Shown here: piece by piece, positions 1-5,082 of the stretch
Layout of the letters: each line of letters starts with the position of its first letter
How positions within the stretch are numbered: the first letter of the stretch is position 1
Origin: Candidatus Magasanikbacteria bacterium RIFCSPHIGHO2_02_FULL_47_14
GTDB taxonomy: Bacteria; Patescibacteriota; Patescibacteriia; Magasanikbacterales; UBA922
Length of the DNA: 5,082 bases
Assembly: GCA_001784275.1 (NCBI GenBank)
Contig: MFQB01000011.1
Location: 3,333 to 8,414, forward strand
Direction of reading: 5' to 3'
Made by a program: the position numbers and the translations under genes
Notes under the pieces: model-generated
Seen by the model: the letters and a program-made list of their open reading frames with translations, nothing else
Databases searched by the model: none
What the model was told of the DNA's origin: nothing

Positions 1-4
1 GCAG

Positions 5-544
5 GTGCGAAACGATATTACTATCCTTGGCACCCACGCGATCTCGCAACAAAGCAAATATTATGTTGACGCACGTCGTCTCGGTCAACGTATGGCACAA
101 GCAGGATATACGGTTGTGACAGGCGGAAAGTTCGGTATTGCAGAGGCGGTGAATCGTGGCGCTTTTGAAAGCGGCGGGGAGTCGATAGGATTGGGGATGG
201 AGGTCCAGGGCCATGCTGAGTTAAATCCATTTTTGACAAAATCATTGTTATTCAAGTTTCCATTTACCAGAAAATTGATTGTAACGGCACCTTCTACTGC
301 TTTTGTCTTTTTCCCGGGTGGATTTGGAACACTGCATCAGTTGTTTGAGGTGCTCACCTTAATGCAAACGAAAAAAATGCAGCGTCGGCCGATTATTTTA
401 TACGATCGCGAGTTCTGGCAGCCACTGCATGAGTTTATCAAGACAGTATTTGTCCATGATGTTGAGACAGTTTCTGACCCGGATGATGAGCTGTATCAAG
501 TTGTCGACGAGGTCGATAGCATTATGGCTGTGCTGGAAAGTTAA
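5..544 (+). CDS. LOG family / lysine-decarboxylase-like Rossmann protein, possibly 5' partial
   Basis: The fold and motifs match the LOG family (TIGR00730 type), whose characterised members hydrolyse nucleoside 5'-monophosphates such as cytokinin ribotides to release the free base. Visible features are an N-terminal strand ITILGT, VVTGG at residues 37-41 followed by GIAEAVNRGAF, an RK pair at 89-90, and PGGFGT at 104-109. Two signature positions are altered. The usual GGGPG loop reads GGKFG, and the Glu that closes PGGxGTxxE is Gln112, although the later LFE (113-115) is intact. In characterised members that Glu is catalytic, so activity and substrate are uncertain. The start shown is GTG at the window edge, and the frame stays open to the left. 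TIGR00730 proteins often have extra N-terminal residues, so the true start may lie outside. It ends 5 bases before lgt, suggesting co-transcription. Family assignment is firm; function is not. Confidence 0.88.
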   Translation: MRNDITILGTHAISQQSKYYVDARRLGQRMAQAGYTVVTGGKFGIAEAVNRGAFESGGESIGLGMEVQGHAELNPFLTKSLLFKFPFTRKLIVTAPSTAFVFFPGGFGTLHQLFEVLTLMQTKKMQRRPIILYDREFWQPLHEFIKTVFVHDVETVSDPDDELYQVVDEVDSIMAVLES

Positions 545-549
545 CACGT

Positions 550-1329
550 ATGTTGCCGTGGTTTGAGTTTACCACTGTTTCCCTTGGCCCCATACCTGTT
601 CAGGTGTGGGGTTTTTGGGTGGCGCTTGGTGTGGTCGTGGGTACCACCATACTCACGTGGCGTTTGGGTCGTTTGGGAGTTTCAAAAGAATTTCCACTCG
701 ATCTTGCACTTGCCATAACAGTCGGCGGGTTTATAGGCGCTCGCATTTTTCATGTGGTTTTTTATGAGCCCCAGTTTTTTGTCGCGCATCCATGGGAGAT
801 TATCAAAATTTGGCATGGGGGACTGTCGTCATATGGCGGTTTTGTTGGCGCTGCGGTTGGATTTTTTTTCTTTGCGCGAAAATCCGGGTTTCAAAAAATT
901 AAACAGCGTTTGTCACTGCTCAAGATATGTGACGAGTTAAGCTTCGCTGCATTGTTTGCCTGGATGATCGGAAGAATCGGTTGCGTCATGATCCATGATC
1001 ATCTGGGAGTACACTCAAATTGTCCGTTTGCATTTGCAAAACCGGATGGGCCGCGGCTGGATATGGCGTTTTTGGAAATACTCGGCCTTGTACCATTGGC
1101 GGTATTTTTTTTCTGGGCACGAAAGAAGCACTGGCCTGAGGGAATCCGGACCGGAGTATTGTTTGTGTATTATGGTATTTTGCGTTTTATCCTGGATTTT
1201 TTTCGTGCGACTGACATTGCAAGTCCGGATGCGCGGTACTGGGGTTTGACACCGGCGCAATATTTCAGTATCCTCATGCTCATGCTCGGTGCGAGATTAT
1301 TGCTGCGCGTCAGGGTATCGAAAAAATAG
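550..1329 (+). CDS. lgt: Prolipoprotein diacylglyceryl transferase (Lgt), divergent
   Basis: Lgt is an inner-membrane enzyme that moves diacylglycerol from phosphatidylglycerol to the lipobox Cys of prelipoproteins, the first step of lipoprotein maturation. The 259-residue length is normal, and about seven hydrophobic segments are visible, roughly at 14-36, 53-72, 93-108, 128-146, 174-190, 202-219 and 236-253. Family landmarks in order are GARIFHV (63-69), HGGLSSYGG (89-97), GRIG (141-144), and YYGILRFILDFFR (207-219). The signature usually read as GRxxNFxNxE is GRIGCVMIHD here. By alignment from memory with E. coli Lgt, N146 becomes Cys145, E151 becomes Asp150, and E243 becomes Asp216, while both key arginines (142 and 212) remain. 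Start ATG 550 has a GGAAAG Shine-Dalgarno-like element at 535-540, 9 bases upstream. The stop codon abuts tRNA-Ser directly. I regard it as a real, probably working Lgt of a variant subfamily. Confidence 0.93.
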   Translation: MLPWFEFTTVSLGPIPVQVWGFWVALGVVVGTTILTWRLGRLGVSKEFPLDLALAITVGGFIGARIFHVVFYEPQFFVAHPWEIIKIWHGGLSSYGGFVGAAVGFFFFARKSGFQKIKQRLSLLKICDELSFAALFAWMIGRIGCVMIHDHLGVHSNCPFAFAKPDGPRLDMAFLEILGLVPLAVFFFWARKKHWPEGIRTGVLFVYYGILRFILDFFRATDIASPDARYWGLTPAQYFSILMLMLGARLLLRVRVSKK

Positions 1330-1417
1330 GGAGAGTTCGCCTAGCGGTCTATGGCGCGCGCTTGGAAAGCGCGTTGGGCGCAAGCCCTCGAGGGTTCGAA
1401 TCCCTCACTCTCCGCCA
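1330..1417 (+). tRNA. tRNA-Ser(GGA), CCA encoded
   Basis: A full cloverleaf folds by eye. The acceptor stem 1330-1336 (GGAGAGT) pairs perfectly with 1407-1413, followed by discriminator G1414 and an encoded CCA at 1415-1417. The anticodon stem CGCGC (1357-1361) pairs with GCGCG (1369-1373), and the 7-base loop TTGGAAA puts anticodon GGA at 1364-1366, reading UCC/UCU serine codons. A long variable arm with GGGC/GCCC pairing, typical of class II tRNAs, supports serine identity. The T-arm is GAGGG-TTCGAAT-CCCTC. The gene starts at the base right after the lgt stop codon, so it probably matures from a transcript that includes lgt mRNA. Its 3' side borders a truncated Nudix gene. Confidence 0.98.
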
Positions 1418-1445
1418 AAATTGAAAATCGGAATCAGAGCCCGAA

Positions 1446-1805
1446 ATGGGATCGCGCCGTAGGCGCGACACAAACGAAGAAACGGCTATTAAAGAATGCA
1501 AGGAAGAAACAGGAATTGATATTGATTTAAGTAAACTTATTTTTCTAAGAAAGATGAGAAAGAAAAGTTTTGATAAGGCAACAGGCTTAACAAGTAATAC
1601 TATTCGCAGTCAATACGCCTATCTTTACGACGGTTCGATAAATCAATTGCGAGTTGAGGAAGGCAAAGCGCAAGGCTTTGAGGCGTGGAAGATTGACGAC
1701 CTTCCGTATCTTTCAGAAGTGGACAGGAATAAGTTTATACCGCTTATTCTTCGCGAAGATATACTTGATATTTTTAGTAAGGCGAGAGAAGTTTTAATAA
1801 AATGA
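1446..1805 (+). pseudogene. Nudix hydrolase, 5'-truncated remnant
   Basis: Nudix enzymes hydrolyse nucleoside diphosphates linked to another moiety, using a divalent metal held by the Nudix box. The box lies at residues 2-24 of this frame: G2, D8 in place of the usual Glu, K16 in place of Arg, then E17, E20, E21 and G23 (KECKEETGI). The catalytic glutamates are intact. Downstream, EEGKAQGFEAWKIDDLP (71-87) matches the usual C-terminal EGxxxxFFSxDELP region. What is missing is the N-terminal strand region, about 30-35 residues, normally ending in W-x-PGG. An in-frame TGA lies at 1422-1424 and the tRNA ends at 1417, so the missing part cannot be encoded here. ATG 1446 has no Shine-Dalgarno and is probably not a native start. 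The residues GSRRRRD are encoded by a GC-rich palindrome. It is most likely a gene fragment, though a shortened product could still be made. Confidence 0.75.
1452..1468. repeat. GC-rich palindrome in the truncated Nudix 5' end
   Basis: The sequence TCGCGCC-GTA-GGCGCGA is a perfect 7-bp stem with a 3-base loop. It sits just where the Nudix coding similarity begins and encodes the arginine run replacing the expected glycine-rich lead into the Nudix box. GC content is far above the flanking AT-rich sequence. It could be a short mobile palindromic element or a scar at a recombination junction. It has no following T-run, so a terminator is unlikely. Confidence 0.6.
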
Positions 1806-1806
1806 C

Positions 1807-2481
1807 ATGTCCCTTTCTACTATTTCAATTAGTACGGTGAATAAATTGTTAAAGTTATTTGGAGACGATGTATTGATAATTTATCTAACAGAAGTCTCTG
1901 CTCCGTTTTTCACCCTCTGGAAGTGGTCTAGAGATGACTATAAGAAAGAGGTTGAATTAGAGATTGATGGAACAAAAGTACTTTTCCGTTTCGGATTGGG
2001 ATCTTTTGATGAGGGAGGGGGTAGAGAATTACAAGGCATACAGTGGCCGATGTATTCACACATTTTCATCATAATAGAAAAACCTACACAAGAATTTTTA
2101 GATGGCCTTAACAATAGTTCTGATGAAAAGGAATTAGAGACAGCTAACAAAATATATTCAATTTACCAAAAAACAATAGATGTTCTAACTTTACATGGTC
2201 GTTGGTATTTAAAATTGCCGAGTGTTCTTAGTCCTCATCTCTCAAGATTTGACGAGATGTTTTATCAAGAGGGTTTTTTATCACGAGGAAATGTTTTTTG
2301 GAGCACTGGCGGAAGTGAATTTCAACCGTTCACCTTGCAGAAGAAACAAGAAGCCAGAATCAACCCTATTTTTCAAAGCCAAAATCTTTTAAGTCCCAAA
2401 AAGTGGATTAAATTTGGAAAATACCTTGCTTCGGCTCCTGAATTGAGTCCGAATATTATCGAATTAGTGAGGATAAAGTAA
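1807..2481 (+). CDS. Unrecognised protein; probable N-terminal part of an interrupted HEPN protein
   Basis: I do not recognise this 224-residue protein. It has no signal peptide or membrane segment and should be cytosolic. Residues 1-95 alternate short hydrophobic strands with charged turns, including a DEGGGRE loop near 68-74. Residues 96-130 look helical and acidic. The rest is aromatic-rich, with HGRWYLKLP near 134-142. ATG 1807 is the first possible start, because TAA in the same frame lies at 1798-1800. It falls 1 base after the Nudix stop, with no Shine-Dalgarno. The TAA at 2479-2481 is followed in the same frame by 128 more open codons that include a HEPN-like domain, so the ancestral gene may have encoded about 353 residues up to 2868. 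The alternative is two separate genes. Codon and base use are AT-rich compared with lgt upstream, consistent with acquired DNA. Confidence 0.6.
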   Translation: MSLSTISISTVNKLLKLFGDDVLIIYLTEVSAPFFTLWKWSRDDYKKEVELEIDGTKVLFRFGLGSFDEGGGRELQGIQWPMYSHIFIIIEKPTQEFLDGLNNSSDEKELETANKIYSIYQKTIDVLTLHGRWYLKLPSVLSPHLSRFDEMFYQEGFLSRGNVFWSTGGSEFQPFTLQKKQEARINPIFQSQNLLSPKKWIKFGKYLASAPELSPNIIELVRIK

Positions 2482-2532
2482 AAAGTTGATTGGAACGAAA
2501 AACGGATACCGACAATTGAAACTGCGGCTTTA

Positions 2533-2868
2533 ATGGAGGTTGTTATCCGTAATGCCGTGACAACCGCCCTGAAAAACCAAGGTGTTAGTAACACGAAAAT
2601 GAAAAGCGCTAATGACGAAGCGGGGTTATCAATACTTTTGAATATGTTAGTTCCTCTTATTCTAAAAAAGATGGAGGTAAAGAAATATAAAGTGTATCTC
2701 GATCGATTAGACGCTCTCCGCACAGTACGAAATAAGATAATGCACGAAAATCTTCCAGAAAAGTCCATTGACTTAGAGGCAGTCAAAAATGGAGTTAATG
2801 CCGCAATTGAAATAACTCTTCTTTTAGAAAGAAAAACAGGAAAGGGAGCAATCTCCACCGTTTTATAA
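2533..2868 (+). CDS. HEPN-like domain protein (possible RNase/toxin domain)
   Basis: This 111-residue frame looks wholly helical and holds RNKIMH at residues 66-71, matching the Rx4-6H motif of HEPN domains, including the favoured Asn after the Arg. In HEPN proteins this motif usually forms a metal-independent RNase site at a dimer interface, and many members are toxins or abortive-infection effectors. The surroundings fit: a Leu/Arg-rich helix precedes the motif and a terminal helix (about 81-99) follows. ATG 2533 is the first start codon after the upstream TAA, but it has no Shine-Dalgarno. It also falls inside an apparent helix whose beginning (TIETAAL) is encoded before it in the same frame. 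The domain is therefore probably the C-terminal part of the 1807 gene, separated by a nonsense codon. Near its end an AAAGGGA heptamer precedes another open frame. Without the N-terminal part its function is uncertain. Confidence 0.55.
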   Translation: MEVVIRNAVTTALKNQGVSNTKMKSANDEAGLSILLNMLVPLILKKMEVKKYKVYLDRLDALRTVRNKIMHENLPEKSIDLEAVKNGVNAAIEITLLLERKTGKGAISTVL

Positions 2869-3080
2869 TATCTCCTCAAAATGGCGGCGAATTTGTGCGC
2901 GCGCTGGGTCGGTTGGGCAAGCACAAAGAGTTATCTTAAACGCCATCGAAGCCGTAGGACTTACGAACTACCACAGAACGCGGAGGCGCAAGTGTCATTC
3001 GTCAAAATCCTGCGGATTTTGCCCGAAACACATTCGAACATCAATCAAAAAACACCGCCAATTTGTACTTTCAGACAAAG
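2869..3080. other. Gene-poor stretch at the right end of the accessory block
   Basis: No convincing gene is seen from the HEPN stop to the palindrome before the oxidoreductase. The first 70 bases are GC-rich, and in one frame they continue from the HEPN end as a protein-like tail stopping at 2937-2939. The remainder is open in another frame but has no start codon or known motif, so it may be decayed coding sequence. The 8-mer GCCGTAGG at 2951-2958 also forms the core of the palindrome at 1452-1468. Confidence 0.5.
3003..3021. repeat. Short palindrome, 8-bp stem with 3-base loop
   Basis: CAAAATCC-TGC-GGATTTTG is a perfect inverted repeat between the HEPN frame and the oxidoreductase. It resembles the palindrome at 1452-1468 in size and loop length but not in sequence. 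The four Ts fall inside the right arm and are followed by GCCCG, so it makes a poor intrinsic terminator. It may belong to a family of dispersed palindromes; this window alone cannot show that. Confidence 0.5.
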
Positions 3081-3100
3081 AAAAAATGTATACATTTTTT
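3081..3100. promoter_or_regulatory. Perfect 20-bp palindrome upstream of the oxidoreductase (operator or terminator candidate)
   Basis: AAAAAATGTATACATTTTTT reads identically on both strands and ends 10 bases before ATG 3111. A TATACA hexamer at 3089-3094 could act as a -10 element, placing transcription start near 3101 and giving a very short leader. TAAAAT at 3100-3105 is an alternative -10. A dimeric repressor bound here would block either one. The A-run and T-run flanks also resemble a weak bidirectional terminator, but the central stem is short and AT-rich. The symmetry is certain; the role is inferred. Confidence 0.5.
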
Positions 3101-3110
3101 AAAATATCGC

Positions 3111-4397
3111 ATGTCAAATAGTGCACCTTCTTCTAATGTATTTTGGTACTCCTTAAAAGATCCTAACCAGAGCGAGAGTCTTTCGGGCCAAATAAAGACT
3201 AAGACTGTGGTCGTCGGTGGCGGAATGGCCGGTCTTTCTTGCGCACAGAAACTTCACGAGGCGGGTCTAGAAGTAGTGGTGATCGAAAAAGATTTTTGTG
3301 GATCCGGGGCAAGTGGTAAAACTTCTGGTTTTATTACTCCTGACTCTGAAATAGAGCTCGGTTCGTTACTTGATACCTATGGACCAGAAAAAGCCAAGCG
3401 TATTTGGGAGTTTGTTATATCAGGTGTTGAAAATATTCGCAAAAACATAGAGCAATATGGTATTTCCTGCGACTATCAGAAACAGGACTCTCTTTTTGTC
3501 GCAAATAATACGTCGGGATTTAAAAGTGTGAAAAAAGAATACGAAGCACGCAGGCAACTAGAATATGTGAGTACACTGTATGACAACACTGAAATCAAAA
3601 AAGTAGTCGGAGGGAGTATGTATACGGGTGGAGTGAGATATCCTGAAACATTTGGAATGAACTCATACTTGTACTGTCAAGCGATCAAAGAAATCCTCCG
3701 AACATCGGGTGTTACGATTTACGAGCAGACTTTTGCAAAAAGTATAACCGGGCATGAGGTGCTGACCGAGCGGGGGCGCATTACGGCTGAACATATTATT
3801 GTCTGCGCGGATAGATTTATACCGGACCTGGGGGCACTTGAGAAAGAAATTTATCATGTACAAACGTTTCTGGGAGTTACAAAGCCATTAACGAACGAAC
3901 AGGTTAAAAAAATATTTCCGGAAGAAAAAATGATGGTATGGGATACCGATCTCGTGTACAATTATTTTAGATTAACTGGAGATAATCGTCTGCTTATTGG
4001 CGGAGGAGATCTTCTCTACACTTACGCGCACAATGTTTCTAACAACACCTCTCGTTTTGGTAGACGGCTTAAAAATTATATAAAGAAAAAGTTTCCTACG
4101 ATTGATATCGAGATGGAGTATCTCTGGCCGGGAATGCTTGGAGTGAGTAAAGATTTGCTTCCAATCATAGGGCTTGATAAAGACAATGAGCATGTATTCT
4201 ATGTGGGCGCGGCCACGGGGTTGCCATGGGCGTCGGCATTGGGTCGATATGCGGCGGAGCGTCTTATACACGGTCGAAATGAATTTGACGAAGATTTTTC
4301 ACCACGCAGGAAATTTGTTATAGGTCATCGTCTGCAGTCATTACTCGGCGCTCCTCCAACCTATGCTCTGTCGCACGGTATTGCAAAGTATCTATAA
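3111..4397 (+). CDS. FAD-dependent oxidoreductase, DAO / PuuB-OrdL type
   Basis: This 428-residue protein belongs to the D-amino-acid-oxidase-like flavoprotein superfamily, whose members oxidise amines or amino acids while reducing FAD. In order: a Rossmann dinucleotide-binding strand with VVVGGGMAGL (33-42), an acidic residue ending the second strand (E59), GSGASGKTSGF (64-74) typical of the PuuB/OrdL group, DNRLLIGGGD (291-300), the W-x-G-x-x-G block leading to DLLPIIG (339-354), and a C-terminal flavin-contacting stretch VGAATGLPWASALG (365-378). Length is normal for the family. The substrate cannot be read from sequence; gamma-glutamylputrescine, glycine and D-amino acids are all family precedents. 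ATG 3111 is preferred over the upstream TTG 3063, because the TTG extension would be translated through the 20-bp palindrome. No Shine-Dalgarno precedes ATG 3111. There is no Rieske domain at the C terminus. The DM13 gene follows after 27 bases and has its own promoter. Confidence 0.9.
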   Translation: MSNSAPSSNVFWYSLKDPNQSESLSGQIKTKTVVVGGGMAGLSCAQKLHEAGLEVVVIEKDFCGSGASGKTSGFITPDSEIELGSLLDTYGPEKAKRIWEFVISGVENIRKNIEQYGISCDYQKQDSLFVANNTSGFKSVKKEYEARRQLEYVSTLYDNTEIKKVVGGSMYTGGVRYPETFGMNSYLYCQAIKEILRTSGVTIYEQTFAKSITGHEVLTERGRITAEHIIVCADRFIPDLGALEKEIYHVQTFLGVTKPLTNEQVKKIFPEEKMMVWDTDLVYNYFRLTGDNRLLIGGGDLLYTYAHNVSNNTSRFGRRLKNYIKKKFPTIDIEMEYLWPGMLGVSKDLLPIIGLDKDNEHVFYVGAATGLPWASALGRYAAERLIHGRNEFDEDFSPRRKFVIGHRLQSLLGAPPTYALSHGIAKYL

Positions 4398-4407
4398 AAT
4401 TAATTAG

Positions 4408-4416
4408 TGGTATAAT
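4408..4416 (+). promoter_or_regulatory. Extended -10 promoter for the DM13 gene
   Basis: TGGTATAAT is a perfect extended -10 element (TGn-TATAAT) with the hexamer at 4411-4416. No good -35 lies at the normal spacing, which extended -10 promoters tolerate. The hexamer ends 8 bases before ATG 4425, so transcription would start at about 4423-4425. The mRNA would then be leaderless or nearly so, which agrees with the absence of a Shine-Dalgarno. Confidence 0.7.
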
Positions 4417-4424
4417 ATAATCAT

Positions 4425-4976
4425 ATGAATAAAAAAATATTGATTGGCATCGGAATTCTGATTATCTTTGCTATCGCATATTGGCTTCTATCGCCACTTT
4501 GGAGAAATGTTGTGTTAGATGAAAGGTTGCCTGTGTCCAACAGTACAACAACCATCAAGGATAACATGCTGGTCATGGATGTGGATACAAAAGCAGATTT
4601 TGAAAAACAAACCGTGGAGATGAAAGATAAAGTAATGGAAAAAAGTGAAGCAATGCCAACGGAGGAACCCCAAGTCTTAAGTCGTGCAGATATGATTGCG
4701 CGGGCGCATGATGTTAAAGGGTCTGCTTCGATTGTAAAATCTGGCGATCAGACATTTCTTCGTTTTGAAAATTTAAAAACTATCAATGGCCCTGACTTAC
4801 GAATATATCTGTCATCTGACTTGAGTTCTAATGACATTGTGGACCTGGGCCCAATTCGAGCAACAGAGGGAAATGTTAATTATGTTATTCCTCCCGGTAT
4901 TGATCTCAGTAAGTACAAAAATGCGATGATATGGTGTCGTGCTTTCGGTGTGCTTTTTAGTTACGCACAGTTCTAG
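4425..4976 (+). CDS. Membrane-anchored DM13 domain protein
   Basis: The 183-residue protein has a short basic N terminus (MNKK) and one hydrophobic segment at about 5-22 with no lipobox Cys, so it is probably an N-terminally anchored protein facing the outside. Residues 28-88 form a polar, charged, Lys/Glu-rich linker. Residues 89-183 match the DM13 domain: AHDVKGSASIV (94-104), FLRFENL (111-117), GPDLRIYLS (122-130), VDLGPI (139-144), YVIPPGIDLSKY (153-164) and IWCRAFGVLFSYAQF (169-183). The near-C-terminal IWC cysteine (C171) is the hallmark of the domain, for which a redox or electron-transfer role has been proposed from domain context in eukaryotes; the bacterial role is not settled. The domain runs to the stop codon and looks complete. 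A strong extended -10 lies just upstream. Placement next to a flavoprotein is suggestive but does not prove a partnership. Confidence 0.87.
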   Translation: MNKKILIGIGILIIFAIAYWLLSPLWRNVVLDERLPVSNSTTTIKDNMLVMDVDTKADFEKQTVEMKDKVMEKSEAMPTEEPQVLSRADMIARAHDVKGSASIVKSGDQTFLRFENLKTINGPDLRIYLSSDLSSNDIVDLGPIRATEGNVNYVIPPGIDLSKYKNAMIWCRAFGVLFSYAQF

Positions 4977-5082
4977 TGATTTTGTAGCCGCCGAGTTTCC
5001 GAAAACCCCCAGTCTGAAACCCACCTGCATTTGCGGGGGCGGCAATCCAGAAGTTGATATATACAAAAAACCACCAATTGCT
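4977..5082. other. Right-edge intergenic stretch with GC-rich inverted repeat
   Basis: No gene is supported here. GCCGCC at 4987-4992 can pair with GGCGGC at 5038-5043, and C-runs at 5006-5010 and 5021-5023 can partly pair with the G-run at 5035-5039, giving a long imperfect hairpin. There is no T-run after it, so terminator function for the DM13 gene is uncertain. The + strand is open in one frame to the window edge, but that frame overlaps the DM13 gene and has no good start. Confidence 0.35.

Noticed and set aside
2479..2481. Alternative genetic code explaining the in-frame stop
   Set aside because: The codon is TAA, whereas known bacterial reassignments affect TGA. TAA also ends the LOG-type and oxidoreductase genes normally here.
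2373..2924. 183-codon minus-strand ORF opposite the HEPN region
   Set aside because: It is antisense to a frame with a recognisable HEPN motif, shows no family motif of its own, and has a hydrophobic and Arg/Ser-rich composition typical of antisense translation.
3033..3061. TTCGAA and CCGCCAA matches to the tRNA-Ser 3' end, as a possible right attachment site
   Set aside because: The two blocks are spaced differently (22 versus 17 bases), nothing between them matches, and 6-7 base matches are expected by chance.
2881..3102. 73-codon + strand ORF starting at ATG 2881
   Set aside because: No domain, no ribosome site, Arg-rich and low-quality composition. It covers two palindromes, and the overlapping frames are just as open.
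3063..3110. TTG 3063 as start of the oxidoreductase
   Set aside because: The 16 extra residues are Lys-rich and encoded across the perfect palindrome and promoter-like region. Family similarity begins only after ATG 3111.
4812..5066. 84-codon minus-strand ORF at the right end
   Set aside because: Most of it is the antisense of the conserved DM13 C terminus. The remaining residues show no known motif.
4930..5082. Open + frame running past the DM13 stop to the window edge
   Set aside because: It overlaps the conserved DM13 end in another frame, lacks a good start, and cannot be judged without sequence beyond the window.

Overview
The window is a compact bacterial segment with every recognisable gene on the + strand. 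Genes lie 0 to 30 bases apart, and most starts have no clear Shine-Dalgarno sequence. A divergent Lgt, a divergent LOG-type protein, a small membrane-anchored DM13 protein and a leaderless-looking promoter would suit a lineage with reduced genomes, such as Patescibacteria/CPR. That placement is inference, since no phylogenetic marker is present.

Block 1 (1-1417) holds housekeeping genes. A LOG/lysine-decarboxylase-like Rossmann protein, possibly cut by the left window edge, is followed 5 bases later by lgt (prolipoprotein diacylglyceryl transferase). The lgt stop codon directly abuts a complete tRNA-Ser(GGA) gene with encoded CCA. Both proteins keep the family fold motifs but change residues that are normally invariant.

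Block 2 (1418-3080) is visibly more AT-rich in its coding part and looks like a small accessory island beside the tRNA 3' end. It has a Nudix gene that lacks its N-terminal third, with a GC-rich palindrome at the start of its Nudix box. Next comes an unrecognised 224-residue ORF. After one in-frame TAA, the same reading frame continues into a HEPN-like domain with the R-N-x3-H ribonuclease motif. The HEPN end carries a slippery-like heptamer leading into another open frame. About 240 bases without a convincing gene follow, holding a second short palindrome and ending in a perfect 20-bp palindrome. I read the block as decaying mobile or defence-like DNA, but no integrase or direct repeat is visible.

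Block 3 (3081-4976) holds a FAD-dependent amine/amino-acid oxidase-type oxidoreductase and a membrane-anchored DM13 protein. The DM13 gene has a perfect extended -10 promoter 8 bases from its ATG. Both proteins suggest redox chemistry, but no shared pathway can be proved. The last 106 bases contain no supported gene, only a GC-rich inverted repeat.
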